From assembly GCA_951812925.1 (NCBI GenBank), contig OX638371.1, positions 3,038,001 to 3,102,000 on the forward strand: a stretch of DNA of 64,000 nucleotides, read 5' to 3'. A model generated the notes under the pieces. It saw only the letters and a program-made list of their open reading frames with translations, had not been told where the DNA came from and did not search any database. The position numbers were made by a program, and so were the translations under genes. The DNA comes from Calliopum simillimum (taxonomy: Eukaryota; Arthropoda; Insecta; Diptera; Lauxaniidae). Of the stretch, positions 10,581 through 21,897 are shown piece by piece; the stretch's first letter is position 1; each line of letters begins with the position of its first letter.

Positions 10581-11985
10581 TCACATATCCAAATTTATGT
10601 AAGAATTGACGGTTAATCGACCCGTTTTCGCATAGAAAATAGCATCTGATATAATTTTGCTAACAATCGTTAATTGTTCTGTATTTAGATCTTTTAACTG
10701 TATAGCAATATATTTTCCCATAGTTTGGCAATCTTTTTCTTTCGGACTCACCATTGTTTGGGGCGAATTTCTTTTGTTAATGGTGAATGGAGATTTCTTT
10801 TTTCTGTATTCGATTTTTATCGGTTCCTTGAAATCCTCTGATTCTTGTGTATCTTCAAGATCCTGATCCTGTTAAATAAAGAGCACTAATTTTAGTTTAA
10901 TATTAACTAAAATGCTAAAAACGGTGAATAATCATACAGAATTCAAAATATTTCGAGATATTCTAACCTTATTATTGAAAAATGTGCAGAAAACACAGTT
11001 TTTCATTATTTAAGTTTTCGATATTTCGGAGAACAAAATTAATGGCTATACAAAGCGGGTTTTGAAGTAAAGACTTTCAAATACCTTATCAGATTTTATG
11101 GCTAAAAACTACCGTGTCTTGTTACATAACTTTAAAAATAACGAAAAACCGTGTTTTTTGCACTTAAAGGTTTGGATATGCCAAAACCCTGATAATTTTT
11201 ACTGACTATACCGTACCTCCGAAACCTCGGAATAACATGAAGACATTGTATGCACTTCCTCTGAGTCGCTTTCTGTCTGAATGAAATATTTTTCCTCCTG
11301 CAATATGAAATTAACACTTTAAATGGAATTTTAAATATTTTTTATATTTTCCGAAGTAATTTTCTGCGTAAAAATTAAATTTAAGTCAGGACAAACTTGA
11401 AAACGGTTTGTAGAGCCTTATACAGGTACATGATTTAAATTATTTTGAAGAGTAATAGTACTAAATGATTTTATGCGGGAAATTACTTCTGATATTATAT
11501 TCAGCTGACTAAAAGCAATCAAGGTCCAATTTTTTATATACCTGTGAGAAGAGAGAATATTTTATTATAATATACACACCTCCAACGGATCCATAGTATT
11601 GTCTGAAGGTTCATAATCTTCATGCAAGAAACTGAGTTGATCATAGTACCAAAGAGTCGGTCTGTATATTTTCTTTGGATCACTTTCTGTCTCAGTTGAT
11701 AATCTCACCTTCAAAATATAAATAACGATGTACATAGATCAGTTTCATTTTACTTAAAATTACTATAATAACCTTTTTGAGCTCCCTTGAGTAAGTAGTC
11801 CTCAAATTTTCAATTTTTTTCTTAAAGATCGGTATCGTTGCCTCATTGTCCAATTTTTGATAAAGTTTCAAAGGTTTCCAATACCCATCATCTCTTACAA
11901 TTCGATTGAAATAGTTCGGATGCTTTTTGTTCCACAAGGCTGGTTCTTATACAATTTAATTATTTTTAACCATACTCTCTTTTCT
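10581..11985 (-). CDS. MADF-domain protein, possibly frameshifted
   Basis: Minus-strand gene of the MADF family, typically nuclear DNA-binding or chromatin adaptor proteins. Visible exons: 11773 to about 11985, 11580-11708, 11217-11297 and 10581-10868, all joined in phase 0. The first two give a MADF domain: LYKNQP, then ALWNKKHPNYFNR, NLRTTYSRELKK and, across the splice, LWYYDQLSFL. The next exon is acidic (TESDSEEV). The last ends with KYIAIQLKDLNTEQL and an IISDAIFYAK helix, like the C-terminal helix common in this family, then TGA at 10581-10583. Between LYKNQP and ALWNKK the frame shifts by one base (near 11940), so the copy is either damaged or has an unseen splice there. The start codon and any upstream exon were not identified. 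The donor of the first visible exon (GTTATT) is weak. Confidence 0.6.
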
Positions 11986-12327
11986 ATAATTGAATTACAA
12001 AGATGACATTTTGCAGAAATTAATAAACAAAGAAAAATTATACATTTTACACAGTACATAAAAATGTGTGTAAAAAATCTGAAACCAATGCAGCACCCAA
12101 CATTAATAATCGTATCGATTACTTCCCGACCTGATACACACCCAATCCGTTGTTGGTACAGATTTTTTGCATTCACTTTTTTGTGCGTTGATTAGAAAGA
12201 TTTACGTTCACTCTATGTTTTAATGATTGAGTACGATTTCCTATTCTTCCTTGTCGATGAAGTTGCTTCCAAATCCTCAACCTCTTTTTGTTGTTTGTAA
12301 ACTATTGGGGCCATTAAAAATTGGAAA
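11986..12327. other. probable 5' flank of the MADF gene
   Basis: No confident exon. Any upstream MADF exon or promoter would fall here, but none can be supported. Confidence 0.35.
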
Positions 12328-12631
12328 TGTCTATACGGGGCGACTCGCGTACGCGAAAACTCCTCTCTCTCTCTCAATTTACTCAATTAGCGTACGCGAA
12401 ACTCAATTAGCGTACGCGAAATCCAGTGAAGTTTTTTCCCCCGGGGAATTTGATTAATTTATGTACTGATCCGCGGCCGAAGGCCGCCGCGAAGCCGGTG
12501 TTGGATGTCTGACGGGTTTAAATCCTGAGCTGCGGCCGCAGGCCGCTCACTTACCCCTACTTTTATGTAAAATTACTGTTGTAACGAAGATGCGTCCCGG
12601 GGGAAAAAACGCGAGTCGCCCCGTATAGACA
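12328..12631. mobile_element. inverted-repeat element with a family C core inside
   Basis: Ends are TGTCTATACGGGGCGACTCG and its inverse CGAGTCGCCCCGTATAGACA. Inside the left part, GCGTACGCGAA words repeat, and TTTTTTCCCCCGGG occurs near both inner borders in inverse orientation. The core (about 12463-12590) is the GC-rich centre of family C (GCGGCCGAAGGCCGC, GCTGCGGCCGCAGGCCGC, CTTACCCCTACTTTTATGTA). One repeat therefore appears to lie within another. No coding sequence. Confidence 0.65.
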
Positions 12632-13853
12632 CTCTTAAAAATTATATACACCTAATTCTGTTTTTACACGGTAGATTGGTTCCAGAAAAAACCGTGTAGA
12701 AAAAAACCGTGTAAAAAAAGACATTGATCTTATACAAAAAAAGGTGATTGGTTCCTTATCTTTAAAACCTATTAAGATTAGTGAAAAATGAAAAAACTAA
12801 AAAATTTGTCTATAAAAAATGTCTTTACCAAGCACGTTCACAAAATATTAACACTTTTCAAATTCGCTTGTATGCACAATAAGGGAATTCCCCTAAATTT
12901 GTGATATCTGCCGTAAAATTATAATAAGACGCAACTCATTTTCATAGTTTTGTTGCCGCCGTTTAAAGTTAAGCTAAGAAGTGAAGATCCAATTTTTATT
13001 CTTTTCTTTTTTATTATACATAAGTATATACATACTTACATACATTAGTACATGTAAACGCATTCTTATTGAATTCTTATGCATTTATGTTTCCATATGT
13101 ACATATGTATCATTTAACTTTTCTTGCCCGCTACTTGAATTTTAGTTGGTAAAAATTTGACATTGTAATGAATTTAAAGTCAGTAGTTAATTTGTCATAG
13201 CGGCTAAAACACGAAATAATTTTAAAGCTCGCGCTTTCGATCTTTTATAAGTCTCGCGCTTTTCGCTTTCATAAACTCACTCTTTGTAATCTTACATTTT
13301 GGAAATTAGTTTTTGTAAACTCGAATATTTTATAATTAATAAATAGATATAAAAAATAGCGTGCTATTAAAGATTTTGTTTTTATTTAACCGCAAGACTG
13401 CGACAAGTAGCAGTTTTGAGAAAATCAAAATCTCATTTTTTTTCAGAAAAGGCAGCGACTTCTCTTTCTAAAACAAATTATTTTATTTTTCATCTTTGTT
13501 GTATGGAGTTACTGCCTTTTATGATTTTAATTATGAAAAATATGAAAACAGGGTGTAATGTTTACATTTCTTTATTTGCAATTTGCAAGAGAAGTGGAAA
13601 ACTTAAAAAATTGTCGATTGGACTAAAATATAGATAAAAAATTGCTTCATCCGATGGAGAAATAAAGTTTGAATGCCGTAACTTAGTTTGTGTATGTATT
13701 GGCATTACAACAAATAACACAGGAACTAAAATCGGGTGCGAAAAAAAATGTACTGTTTTCACCAAGCCAATCGGTAGTAGTGATGCCAGACTGCAAACAG
13801 CTGTCTGATGTGGAGTAGTTTCACTATTCAAGATGGCTATGAAAAAATCTTCA
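12632..13853. other. intergenic DNA
   Basis: No recognised gene. A minus-strand frame of about 100 codons (13562-13873) starts beside the hAT insertion and shows no domain. Words such as ATACACGGTTTTT and its inverse occur near 12660-12710. Confidence 0.4.
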
Positions 13854-15962
13854 GTGTCAATCAGTGTTGCCAAAAAGTGGTAAATTTACCTAAAACGGGT
13901 AATTTTCAGCTCCTGAGGTAAAAAAGGTAAAAAACAAAAAGTGGTAAATTTTGCACGCGGACTTAATTTTCATTACTTCGTTCAATGCCTTAAACAGAAG
14001 TCCTGTAAGCAGACAATGATAATGATTCTTTAGACAATTGCTTGAAATAGCTCACAATTTTTTCAGTCCAACCTTCAAAGGCTTTTCTTTTGTACAGCAA
14101 AAAGATATAATAAAAAATTATCACATCAAAAAATATACTTTGGAGGAAGGACATATGGGACCTTTATGTGAAAAAGAAATGGCATAATTGCGCTATTCTG
14201 ATGCAAATATAATAAGGGACAGATAATTGCCAAAATTTTACAAGAATGCATTTTTAGAAATGTTTGAACTTTCGTTCAATGATAAGGAAGGAATTCACTG
14301 AAATGGAGTTTTTGGATCCGGAAGTTCTTTTTAACATTAATAACAGAAAAAATATAAAAGAGTTATCTATACATAATTCCGAATAAAGTTATAGATATTG
14401 ACATTGTAAAACTTTATATTGAGTTAAAGAAAGCAGGTATTTGCTTTAATGACCAGGAAAAAAAGAATTTTCTTCGATACCAATAGATGAAAGTGGTCCG
14501 AAATTCAACGTCTTAAAAATTTTAGCGACGCGTCGAGATAACATTTCCAATCCTTTGCAATTTAGCAATTTTTTAGTATTGCCCTATTGCAATGCTGATA
14601 CTGAGCTTATATTTTCTTTAGTTACTGATGTCAAAAATAAAAAAAGAAATAAAATGGGAAAATATTTACTTCATGCTTTACCCATTTCACGCTCGGCCAC
14701 CCACGGTGCTCTTGAACAGTCGATAGGAATATGTGGAGAAAATCTGTTAATGGGGTTTCATTTGTATTAGTTTAGTGGCCTGAAAAATGCAAACCCCGAA
14801 ATCGTAGCTGATCATCCCCGTGAAATATCGCAAAAATACATATCCCATATAAAATAAAAAAAATTTAGAAAAAAAAAACGCAACAAACAAATATAAAAAT
14901 AGTTATATTTAATGTATTTTGCAATGTTTAATCTGAATCCGGCCTTAAAATTGCTATATCTCATACGGTTTTTGAGATATCTTAGCATAAGCAAGGAAAA
15001 AAACCGTTTTTGCTATATTTTGAAGCTATATAACTATAGTGTAGAACATTCATACGCAAATTTCAATATATTATCTGAAAGATTCAATCTTTTTCTTTAA
15101 AACCGCATTTCAATTACGTCAATAGATCAAGTTTTCTTCAAAATATTGTAGACTGAAATAATGACAAAACACGTTTATTGCACTTTTTTAACTTTTTAGG
15201 TTAGGATATCTCCGAGAAAAATAAAGATATCAATATTATTTGAATTAGGGTTAGAAGATTGATTAGAGCTTTTCATTTCTGCATCAGAACTTACGGAAAT
15301 ACGTCCTGTTATATAGCTCCAAAACACAGCAATAAAACATTGCATCGGCTTTTTTTCCTTGTTTAGGCTTAGATATCTCAAAAACCGAATGAGATACAGC
15401 AATTTTAAGGCCGGATTCGGATTTAACATTGCAAAATACATTAAAAATAACTATTCTTATATATGTTTGTTGCGTTTTTTTTCTGAATTTTTTTTATTTT
15501 ATATGGGATATGTATTTTTGCGATATTTCGTGGGGATGATCAGCTACGATTTCGGGGTTTGCATTTTTCAGGCCACTAAACTAATACAAATGAAACCCCA
15601 TTCACAGATTTTCTCCACATATTCAAAAAACCTATCGACTGTTCAAGAGCACCGTGCACCGAAGAAAAGAAATCTGATTTTTTAGTACGTGTCGATCACC
15701 TATAAAAGTAACAAAAAATTTGTATCCATTTATTTTTAAAAATACACTTTTATATGCATTTTAATGAATTAAACGAAAAAATCAATGCAGTAAATGTTGT
15801 GTTCCTTTTTTTATTTTTAAAAACAATTGGTACAAAAAATTAAATTATTTATGTTAAACTCGTAAATCTTTTTTAAAAGTGGTAATTTTTGGCCAAAAAA
15901 GGTAAATTTTATGTGAATTGTGGTATTTTTTAAATCATTTTACTGGCAACACTGGTGTCAAT
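13854..15962. mobile_element. hAT-type transposon with perfect 8-bp target duplication
   Basis: The element spans 13862-15954 (2093 bp). It starts CAGTGTTGCC and ends GGCAACACTG, with GTGTCAAT exactly duplicated at 13854-13861 and 15955-15962. Subterminal motifs GGTAAATTTACC and GTGGTAA repeat at both ends. A plus-strand frame around 14555-14680 encodes SNFLVLPYCNADTELIFSLV, the hAT C-terminal dimerisation motif. Upstream frames are broken, so transposase is not functional. The inner part is filled by a large inverted repeat (14690-15670). It inserted about 260 bp upstream of the ERGIC3 start codon and so may affect that promoter. Confidence 0.88.
14690..15670. repeat. large inverted repeat inside the hAT element
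   Basis: Arms of about 340 bp (14700-15035 and 15320-15665) are inverse copies with around 90 percent visual similarity. Shared words include GGTGCTCTTGAACAGTCGAT, CATATCCCATATAAAATAAA and CGGCCTTAAAATTGCT. The left arm includes the end of the transposase-like frame, so the repeat duplicates part of the hAT body in inverse orientation. The spacer (15040-15315) is unrelated AT-rich DNA. Confidence 0.7.
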
Positions 15963-16219
15963 CTTCATTTGCTTGATCAATTGGGAAAATGTACGTCAGT
16001 CAGCTGTCAAAGTACTGCCGACGTTGACGCGTTGACATTCAACGTTTTGACTCTTGATTGGGGGGCGATTCAAGTTAAGGATAGTTTTTATGTTTTTGCA
16101 AAAAACAAAAACTTTTCACTTAATTAACCATAAAAAACCAATTACTAAGCTAAGATTTCAAAACCTGATTCGATAGCTTACATTAATATACTGTTAGACG
16201 TGTCAGCTAATGCACAAAA

Positions 16220-18975
16220 ATGAAAGTCTCTGATGTTTTGCGACGGCTGGATGCATATCCAAGAACATTGGAGGATTTTAGTGTACGCACTGTGAGCGGT
16301 GCTGCAGGTAGGCATTTATTACAACTGTTCAAAAAATGAATTCTCTTTATATATTTAATATTTTCAGTTACAATAATAAGCACAAGCATTATTGCGATTT
16401 TAATATTTTTGGAATTCGTTGATTATTTGCGTCCAAATTTGACGGAGGAACTGTTTGTAGATACAACGCGAGGTCATAAACTGCGTATAAATTTGGATAT
16501 ATCTGTTGCAAATCTTTCCTGCAATTGTATGTGTATCGTGAAATTTCCTTTCATCTTATATCTATTATAACTCAAGTTTATCTGTTAAGATTTATCACTG
16601 GATGCAATGGACTCTTCAGGTGATCAACATTTGCGTGTTGACCATGATGTATTTAAGCATCGGCTTGACTTGCATGGAAATTTTATCAAGGAAGCTGAGC
16701 CAATAAAAGAAATTGTTGCAGTATCTCCAGCAAGCAAGAACAGCACATGTGGCAGTTGTTATGGAGCAGAAAACAATAAGACACAGTAAGGATGTTGTTT
16801 TGTGAAGTACTTACTTACGCAAGAATAACTGAATGTTATTAATGAGAATGGTCCTCAAACCTTTTTAATCAAAAAATATTTTTAAATACAAAGCTTGGCT
16901 TTAACAAACACGTGTACCAATTATAGTATTACCATGATAATAGTATTAAACTTTCGATATATTTTTACTTATAGTTGTTGTAATACTTGTGAGGAAGTAA
17001 TGGAAGCGTATCGGATTAAAAGATGGAATGTTCAGTTGGATAAAATCGAACAGTGCAAAGACAAATACAAACGTCAAGATTTGAAAGCGTTTGGTGAAGG
17101 TTGCCGTGTGCAAGGCCATTTAGAAGTTAATAGAGTGAGTTTAGTTAGCATTATGTGCAAGGCGATATTATTTCTTTTGTTTATTTCAGATGGCTGGGAG
17201 TTTTCATATCGCCCCCGGCAATAGTTTCTCTATACGACAATTTCATATTCATGATTTTCAATTCACGGATGTAAAATTGTCGCATACAATAAATCATTTG
17301 TCGTTTGGCGATAAAATTGAGTTTGCAACCACTCATCCTTTGGACGGATTAATAGTGGAAAGCAATGCAAGTAAGTGAATTGTAAAATTTTTTAGCATAG
17401 CAACTCTGAAATTTCTAGTTAGAGGTTATTTTGGTTTCCAGAACACCAATCTTTGATTTTTGTCTGTTTTAGAATTCAGTGTAGAATTAAAACATTCTCG
17501 GTGAAAGCCTAAATTTGCAACACTAACAATTTTTACTCTGCTCTTATGAATCCTCCATCCGTTCAATCGCTTACATTTCTGGAGTAGTTCAAAATTTTCG
17601 ACCGCAGAATTTTAGCAAAGTCTCTTTCAAATATATGACTTATTCTTTATTTAAGCAATTTGGCAAAAAGTAGCGCTTATTTTTTCAAATTGGACACAAA
17701 ATAAATGATAAGGATATTATTATTAAAGATATATTTTTATGGTATTTGGTTAATATTAAGTTAACTTAAGGAAACTACTAGTACATGTTAGTTAATATAA
17801 TCGATAGAAGGTAAATCATAAAAAAACCCATTTGACAACAACCCTCCTAGCAGCGTATACCAGTGCCAATTGCCATGAATGTACCAAAAGTTCCGCCACC
17901 TTGCAGCATCACTTTGCCCACGTTATTTATCAGTTCCCTGCCACGCAGACCATATCTATCGTGAGAAATTCAAAACAAAAAATCAATAATGAGAAATTTT
18001 GCCTGCAAGTTATGTAATTTTAAAGTTTAGACAAAATACAACTTCAGCGAAGTTATACCACTTAATTTAAGTTCAGCATTTTCTCAAGTATATTGTTGTA
18101 ATAACTAAACTTACCGCAACGCTGAGAAGCCACCAAAAAGTGCTCCACTTGCCATACCGACACAGAAACCAATCGTAAAGCCAGTCTTCATTTTATCAAA
18201 GCACGTTGGTCCCTGTTGGGAATAAACACCGCTTGGCATAGGCATTTTTTATGCTTTTTCGTGCGTTCAACTGTGAATTTTATAATTAAATATTTAATGA
18301 AATAATTTTATGCGTAATTTTGCTATTTTTTTTACGAAAAACGCAATTAATTTGTAAATAATTCTAGAATATTTAGTGAAGAAATGTCAGAAAAATAATT
18401 GCCTTTTACGTCGTCCTATCGTTGACAGTCGTTTGTCATTTGCCTTCGGTGTTGCCATACTAATAAAAAAATCGAAATGCTGCCATACTACTTTTTTTTG
18501 TTAATAAATAATCGGTTGAACCCGATTTTTTTTTTTTTTTTGAATTTCTATTTTAATATTTTACATTTGCAGAAGTCAAAAGTGAAATGTACAATTATTA
18601 TTTAAAAATTGTGCCAACGTTATACGTTAAAGCCAACGATGCAGCTGTACACACAAATCAATTTTCGGTAACACGATACAGAAAGGATCTCACCGACAAG
18701 GAGCGAGGCATGCCGGGCATATTTTTTAGCTACGAATTATCACCACTTATGGTCAAATATGAGGAGAAACAAAGGTAACGAATTTGCAGGAAATTCAAAA
18801 ATGTGTTAATATTTTTAAATTTGTATCTATTTCAAACAGATCCTTTGGACACTTGGCGACAAATTGTTGCTCGATTGTTGGTGGCGTCTTCACGGTGGCT
18901 GGTATTATTGCAGTTTTTCTGAACAATTCTTGGGAAGTGTTGCAGCGAAAATTAGAAATGGGCAAATTGAGTTAA
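16220..18975 (+). CDS. ERGIC3: ERGIC3, ER-Golgi intermediate compartment protein 3
   Basis: Seven exons: 16220-16307, 16368-16526, 16590-16785, 16975-17134, 17190-17370, 18573-18774 and 18840-18975. They join in phase into 373 codons (the human protein is about 383). The family cycles between ER and cis-Golgi with ERGIC2 and takes part in COPII/COPI cargo transport. Visible features: N-terminal cytosolic [20 protein letters not shown]; a first membrane segment at about residues 31-47; a lumenal domain with CGSCYG and CCNTCEEV cysteine motifs, FHIAPGNSF and [10 protein letters not shown]; and a second membrane segment at about 336-356 before a short tail. All introns use GT-AG borders. The start is the first ATG in frame and matches the family N-terminus. 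Intron 5 (1202 bp) contains Romo1 on the opposite strand. A hAT element ends 258 bp upstream. Confidence 0.96.
17847..18245 (-). CDS. Romo1: Romo1, mitochondrial inner-membrane protein (nested gene)
   Basis: Two exons, 18115-18245 and 17847-17955, joined by a 159-bp GT-AG intron, give exactly 79 codons plus TAG, the usual length of Romo1. The family is a small mitochondrial inner-membrane protein that modulates reactive oxygen species, cristae shape and TIM23-dependent import. The sequence begins [18 protein letters not shown] and has two Gly-rich membrane helices ([18 protein letters not shown] and [17 protein letters not shown]), with a basic RYGLRGRE loop between them. The C-terminus GTGIRC is typical. 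The whole gene lies inside intron 5 of ERGIC3 on the opposite strand, so the two transcripts are complementary over this region. Confidence 0.96.
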
Positions 18976-19216
18976 CAAATTGCTTATGGAGGCTTTTGTA
19001 ATTTGTTGTTTTTTATTTGTGAATGATATGGTAGGCTACTAAATTCGTGTTTTTTGTTTTACAAGACTTGACATTTTACATTTATGTATGTATGTAATCG
19101 TAACTTGCAATTGTTTTAAACTAAGCTTTAAAGGCATTCCTTGCAATCTAATCTCATTGAGGAAATCTCTACATTGTTAATGCACTGCTGTACATTTTAT
19201 AAATTTCGATTATATT

Positions 19217-19290
19217 TTTATTAAATGCTTTTCATTTTAAACAACATAAAAATTCAAATAGGTATTTTATATTTCTGGCCAAAAAATAAA
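19217..19290. promoter_or_regulatory. overlapping polyadenylation signals of convergent genes
   Basis: ERGIC3 and Prp31 stop codons are 366 bp apart and face each other. On the plus strand ATTAAA lies at 19220-19225 and AATAAA at 19285-19290. On the minus strand AATAAA is the complement of 19217-19222. If these are used, the 3' UTRs of the two mRNAs overlap. The signals are seen; their use is inferred. Confidence 0.45.
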
Positions 19291-19341
19291 ATATTCAAAT
19301 TTTATAAATAGAAAACAGTCATATACACATCTTTTTTTCGC

Positions 19342-21227
19342 TTATGTAGTCCTCTTGCCCACAGATAGAAAACCTGAAGTGTTTGAAAAATATTTCGCAT
19401 TCATTTCATTTTGTGAGCGTTCTGCTGCCTGTGGGTTCACAATTTCTAAGCCTTGCAATGGCGTAAATGCCACGCTAGATGCTGTTCCGGATATTTGTCG
19501 CTTCACTGTAGTGCTGCCACCATAGACCTGTTGCTTTTGTAGATTTTTCTGAAGAGTTTTGCTAATGCGCACCTTTGTCTTTTCATCAACTTGTGGCAGA
19601 CGTATTCTCCCAGTACCAGTTTTACCAATGGTGCCACGTGAATAACCCAAATCTCCTTGATATGCATCTTCTTCAATCTATAGTATAGTTATATATAATA
19701 TAGTTTTAAATAATTAATTAGACAAGTACCAGCAGCAGCAATGGATTAAACTTACATCGCCAAAGTTCATGCGATTTGCTTGCTTACGAAATTCTGTTAA
19801 CGCATAACGTTCCTTCATCTTTCGCACACGTTTACCACCACGTTTTTTTTTGCTACCTTCAATTGGTTTTGGCAGTGGTTTAATAAATTTTACTGGTGGT
19901 GGCTCTTGCAATTTGTCAAGCTTCTTTTCAATATCCTCCTTAAAACGCAAACCAATTTCTCCATGTACGCTTTCATGACTGGCATCGACACGTGCAGCTA
20001 GCGCAGATTTGGCGGCTACTAAACGTGCTGCTTTGCGGCGTAAATCCTATTCAAAAATAATTGTTTTAAATCAAACGTATAACATCATTGAGAGACACTT
20101 ACCGGTGCAGTATCTTGAACAATTTGCGAATAGTAGACATAACCAGTGTGTGGTAACATTTGCGTCTTAGAGAAGCTGAATAAAAGATATAAATAAAGTG
20201 TTTTATTTAGTTTGAACCTATATACTTACCCGGATAGTATTTTCTTCTGTGAACCCAAAACTTGTACATTGCAAGCTGGCATTTTAGACAACCTGGTGAG
20301 ACCGCCAGCTATACCCAAAAGTTTGGCAGCTGTTGAAGCACCTTTATTTAAAGAAAATTAAACAATTAGAAATTAACATCTGAAATGAATGCAATACATA
20401 CCAACAATCATCGACAGATTTGGTGCAATAAAAGTCATGCGACTTTCGACATAATCGTATATTTGTGATTTGTAGTTATTTAATTCAATGGCCATTTCAC
20501 ATGCCTCATCAATTTGTGCTTTCTCAGCGGGTGTTAATTCAGTGCTGTGGAAAAAAATCGAAAGATAAGTTTCGCAGTGTATTAGTTAAATTTTGTACTT
20601 GCCCTTGAGTTGTGGAAGCTGTCACCGAGACAATCATTATGGTGGCCTGTGTTAAAATGGCTTGAAGCTTTTCATTATTTTTCACTTGCTCCAAATCATT
20701 GCCAAGCTCTTTCACCGCCAATAAATATTCAATCTCACCCACAATTAGAGAATCTAATTCTGGAAAACGTTTTTGGTATTTCTCTTTGCAAAATTTGTGT
20801 ATTATGGCTGTAAATAATATTTTTTAGACTGGATAGCAATAATTATTTACATCATTAACATACAAATCTCATTATCAATGTCCACAGCTATAGCATTTGC
20901 TTCCACAATCAACTGATATTCTGGATCCGCTTCGACGCTTCCCAACATTTCTGCAGCAGAACGTTGCCGGCTAGCATAATGTTCTATTTGACGCAGAATG
21001 TACTGTAGACGTTCCGAGTCACGCAATTTACATACTTCCCGAATCGATTGTACCTTTACATCTACTTCCATTACATTTAAGCTAGGCTTGAGTAGCTTTT
21101 CAGCAATTTCTTCTGCCTTCGTTGCTTCATCCTCAGCTTTAGCGTCATCAACGTCCTTTAACAGCTCATCTAAGTCATTGTCGTTGTCCTCTTCCAAATC
21201 TGCTAATAGTTCATCGGCGAGGGACAT
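19342..21227 (-). CDS. Prp31: Prp31 (PRPF31), U4/U6 snRNP splicing factor
   Basis: Seven exons on the minus strand: 20864-21227, 20603-20807, 20402-20544, 20230-20341, 20103-20175, 19756-20046 and 19342-19677, giving 507 codons. Prp31 binds U4 snRNA and 15.5K and bridges U4/U6 to U5 in the tri-snRNP. The N-terminus [18 protein letters not shown] is typical. The NOP region runs through [59 protein letters not shown] and [15 protein letters not shown] basic [17 protein letters not shown] patch (putative nuclear signal) and [20 protein letters not shown] follow near the C-terminus. Intron 2 uses a GC donor (GCAAGT), the only donor that keeps frame and family alignment. The other introns are GT-AG. 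Confidence 0.96.
20545..20602 (-). other. GC-AG intron in Prp31
   Basis: On the minus strand the exon ends ACTCAAGG and the intron begins GCAAGTAC and ends TTCCACAG. Using this donor restores the GGC Gly codon and continues [14 protein letters not shown] in frame. The nearby GT (in GTACAA) would break the phase. GCAAGT is the known consensus of non-canonical GC donors. Confidence 0.8.
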
Positions 21228-21473
21228 TTCTCAAAAAACTTTATTTTTGATTTCGCTAAGAAAAATATTTTCACAATCGGCAAAGAATAAACAAACGTTT
21301 AATACTTGACAGTGACAGAATGACCGCATTCAGAAGGATGCATAAGATCTTGTTCACACATAAAATTTTTCTTTGGGCTTCTATGTCGGTTTTTGTGCGT
21401 GCATTTTTTAATGTGTGATTGCTTACAGATTGACAACGAATTGATGTGGAATGTCTATTTTTTAAGCTGGAAT

Positions 21474-21897
21474 TAGCCAAGAAGTAGCGTTTCGTAACGT
21501 TACGGTTGCTTGTTAACGTAGCATCGAGTAGTGAAAACGGTAGGCAACGTTCGAAATGTCACCTTACAACTTAAAAATTACTTGATAAATTCCAGTTTTT
21601 GTAAACAAGCATCCACTTGTTCAAAAATTAGATTTATAACATCCAAATTTAATTTATTTTATCTAACAAATGAATTGTCAACATAGCGCGACGTTTGAAA
21701 ATCTAATTTCAACAGGTCTAAACGTTGCGTACCGTGCGAACTCACGGAGGGAAATGAAAGCACCACTTCCCTCCGCTTGCCTAGAAATTTGACGTGCCCT
21801 ACGTTCCCGCGCCCTTCGTGTGAGCTTGCATTAACACGCTTCTGCCATTTGATAGATTTTGACAGCCATCACGTTACGAAACGCTACTTCTTGGCTA
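21474..21897. mobile_element. TIR element with TA target site
   Basis: Ends are GCCAAGAAGTAGCGTTTCGT and its inverse ACGAAACGCTACTTCTTGGC, flanked by TA on both sides, as in Tc1/mariner-type insertions. The inside (about 21733-21840) holds a second repeat (family H: CGGAGGGAAATGAAAGCACC, AAATTTGACGTGCCCTAC), also present at 56560-56810. No transposase frame. It lies about 250 bp upstream of the Prp31 start codon. Confidence 0.7.

Noticed and set aside
13562..13873. A 103-codon minus-strand open frame
   Set aside because: No recognisable domain, and its start lies at the border of the hAT insertion.
20847..20863. Prp31 exon 1 extended to codons CMLMM
   Set aside because: The donor GTATGT at 20863-20858 gives DNEIS-IIHKF in frame with the family. 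The extension runs into a stop.
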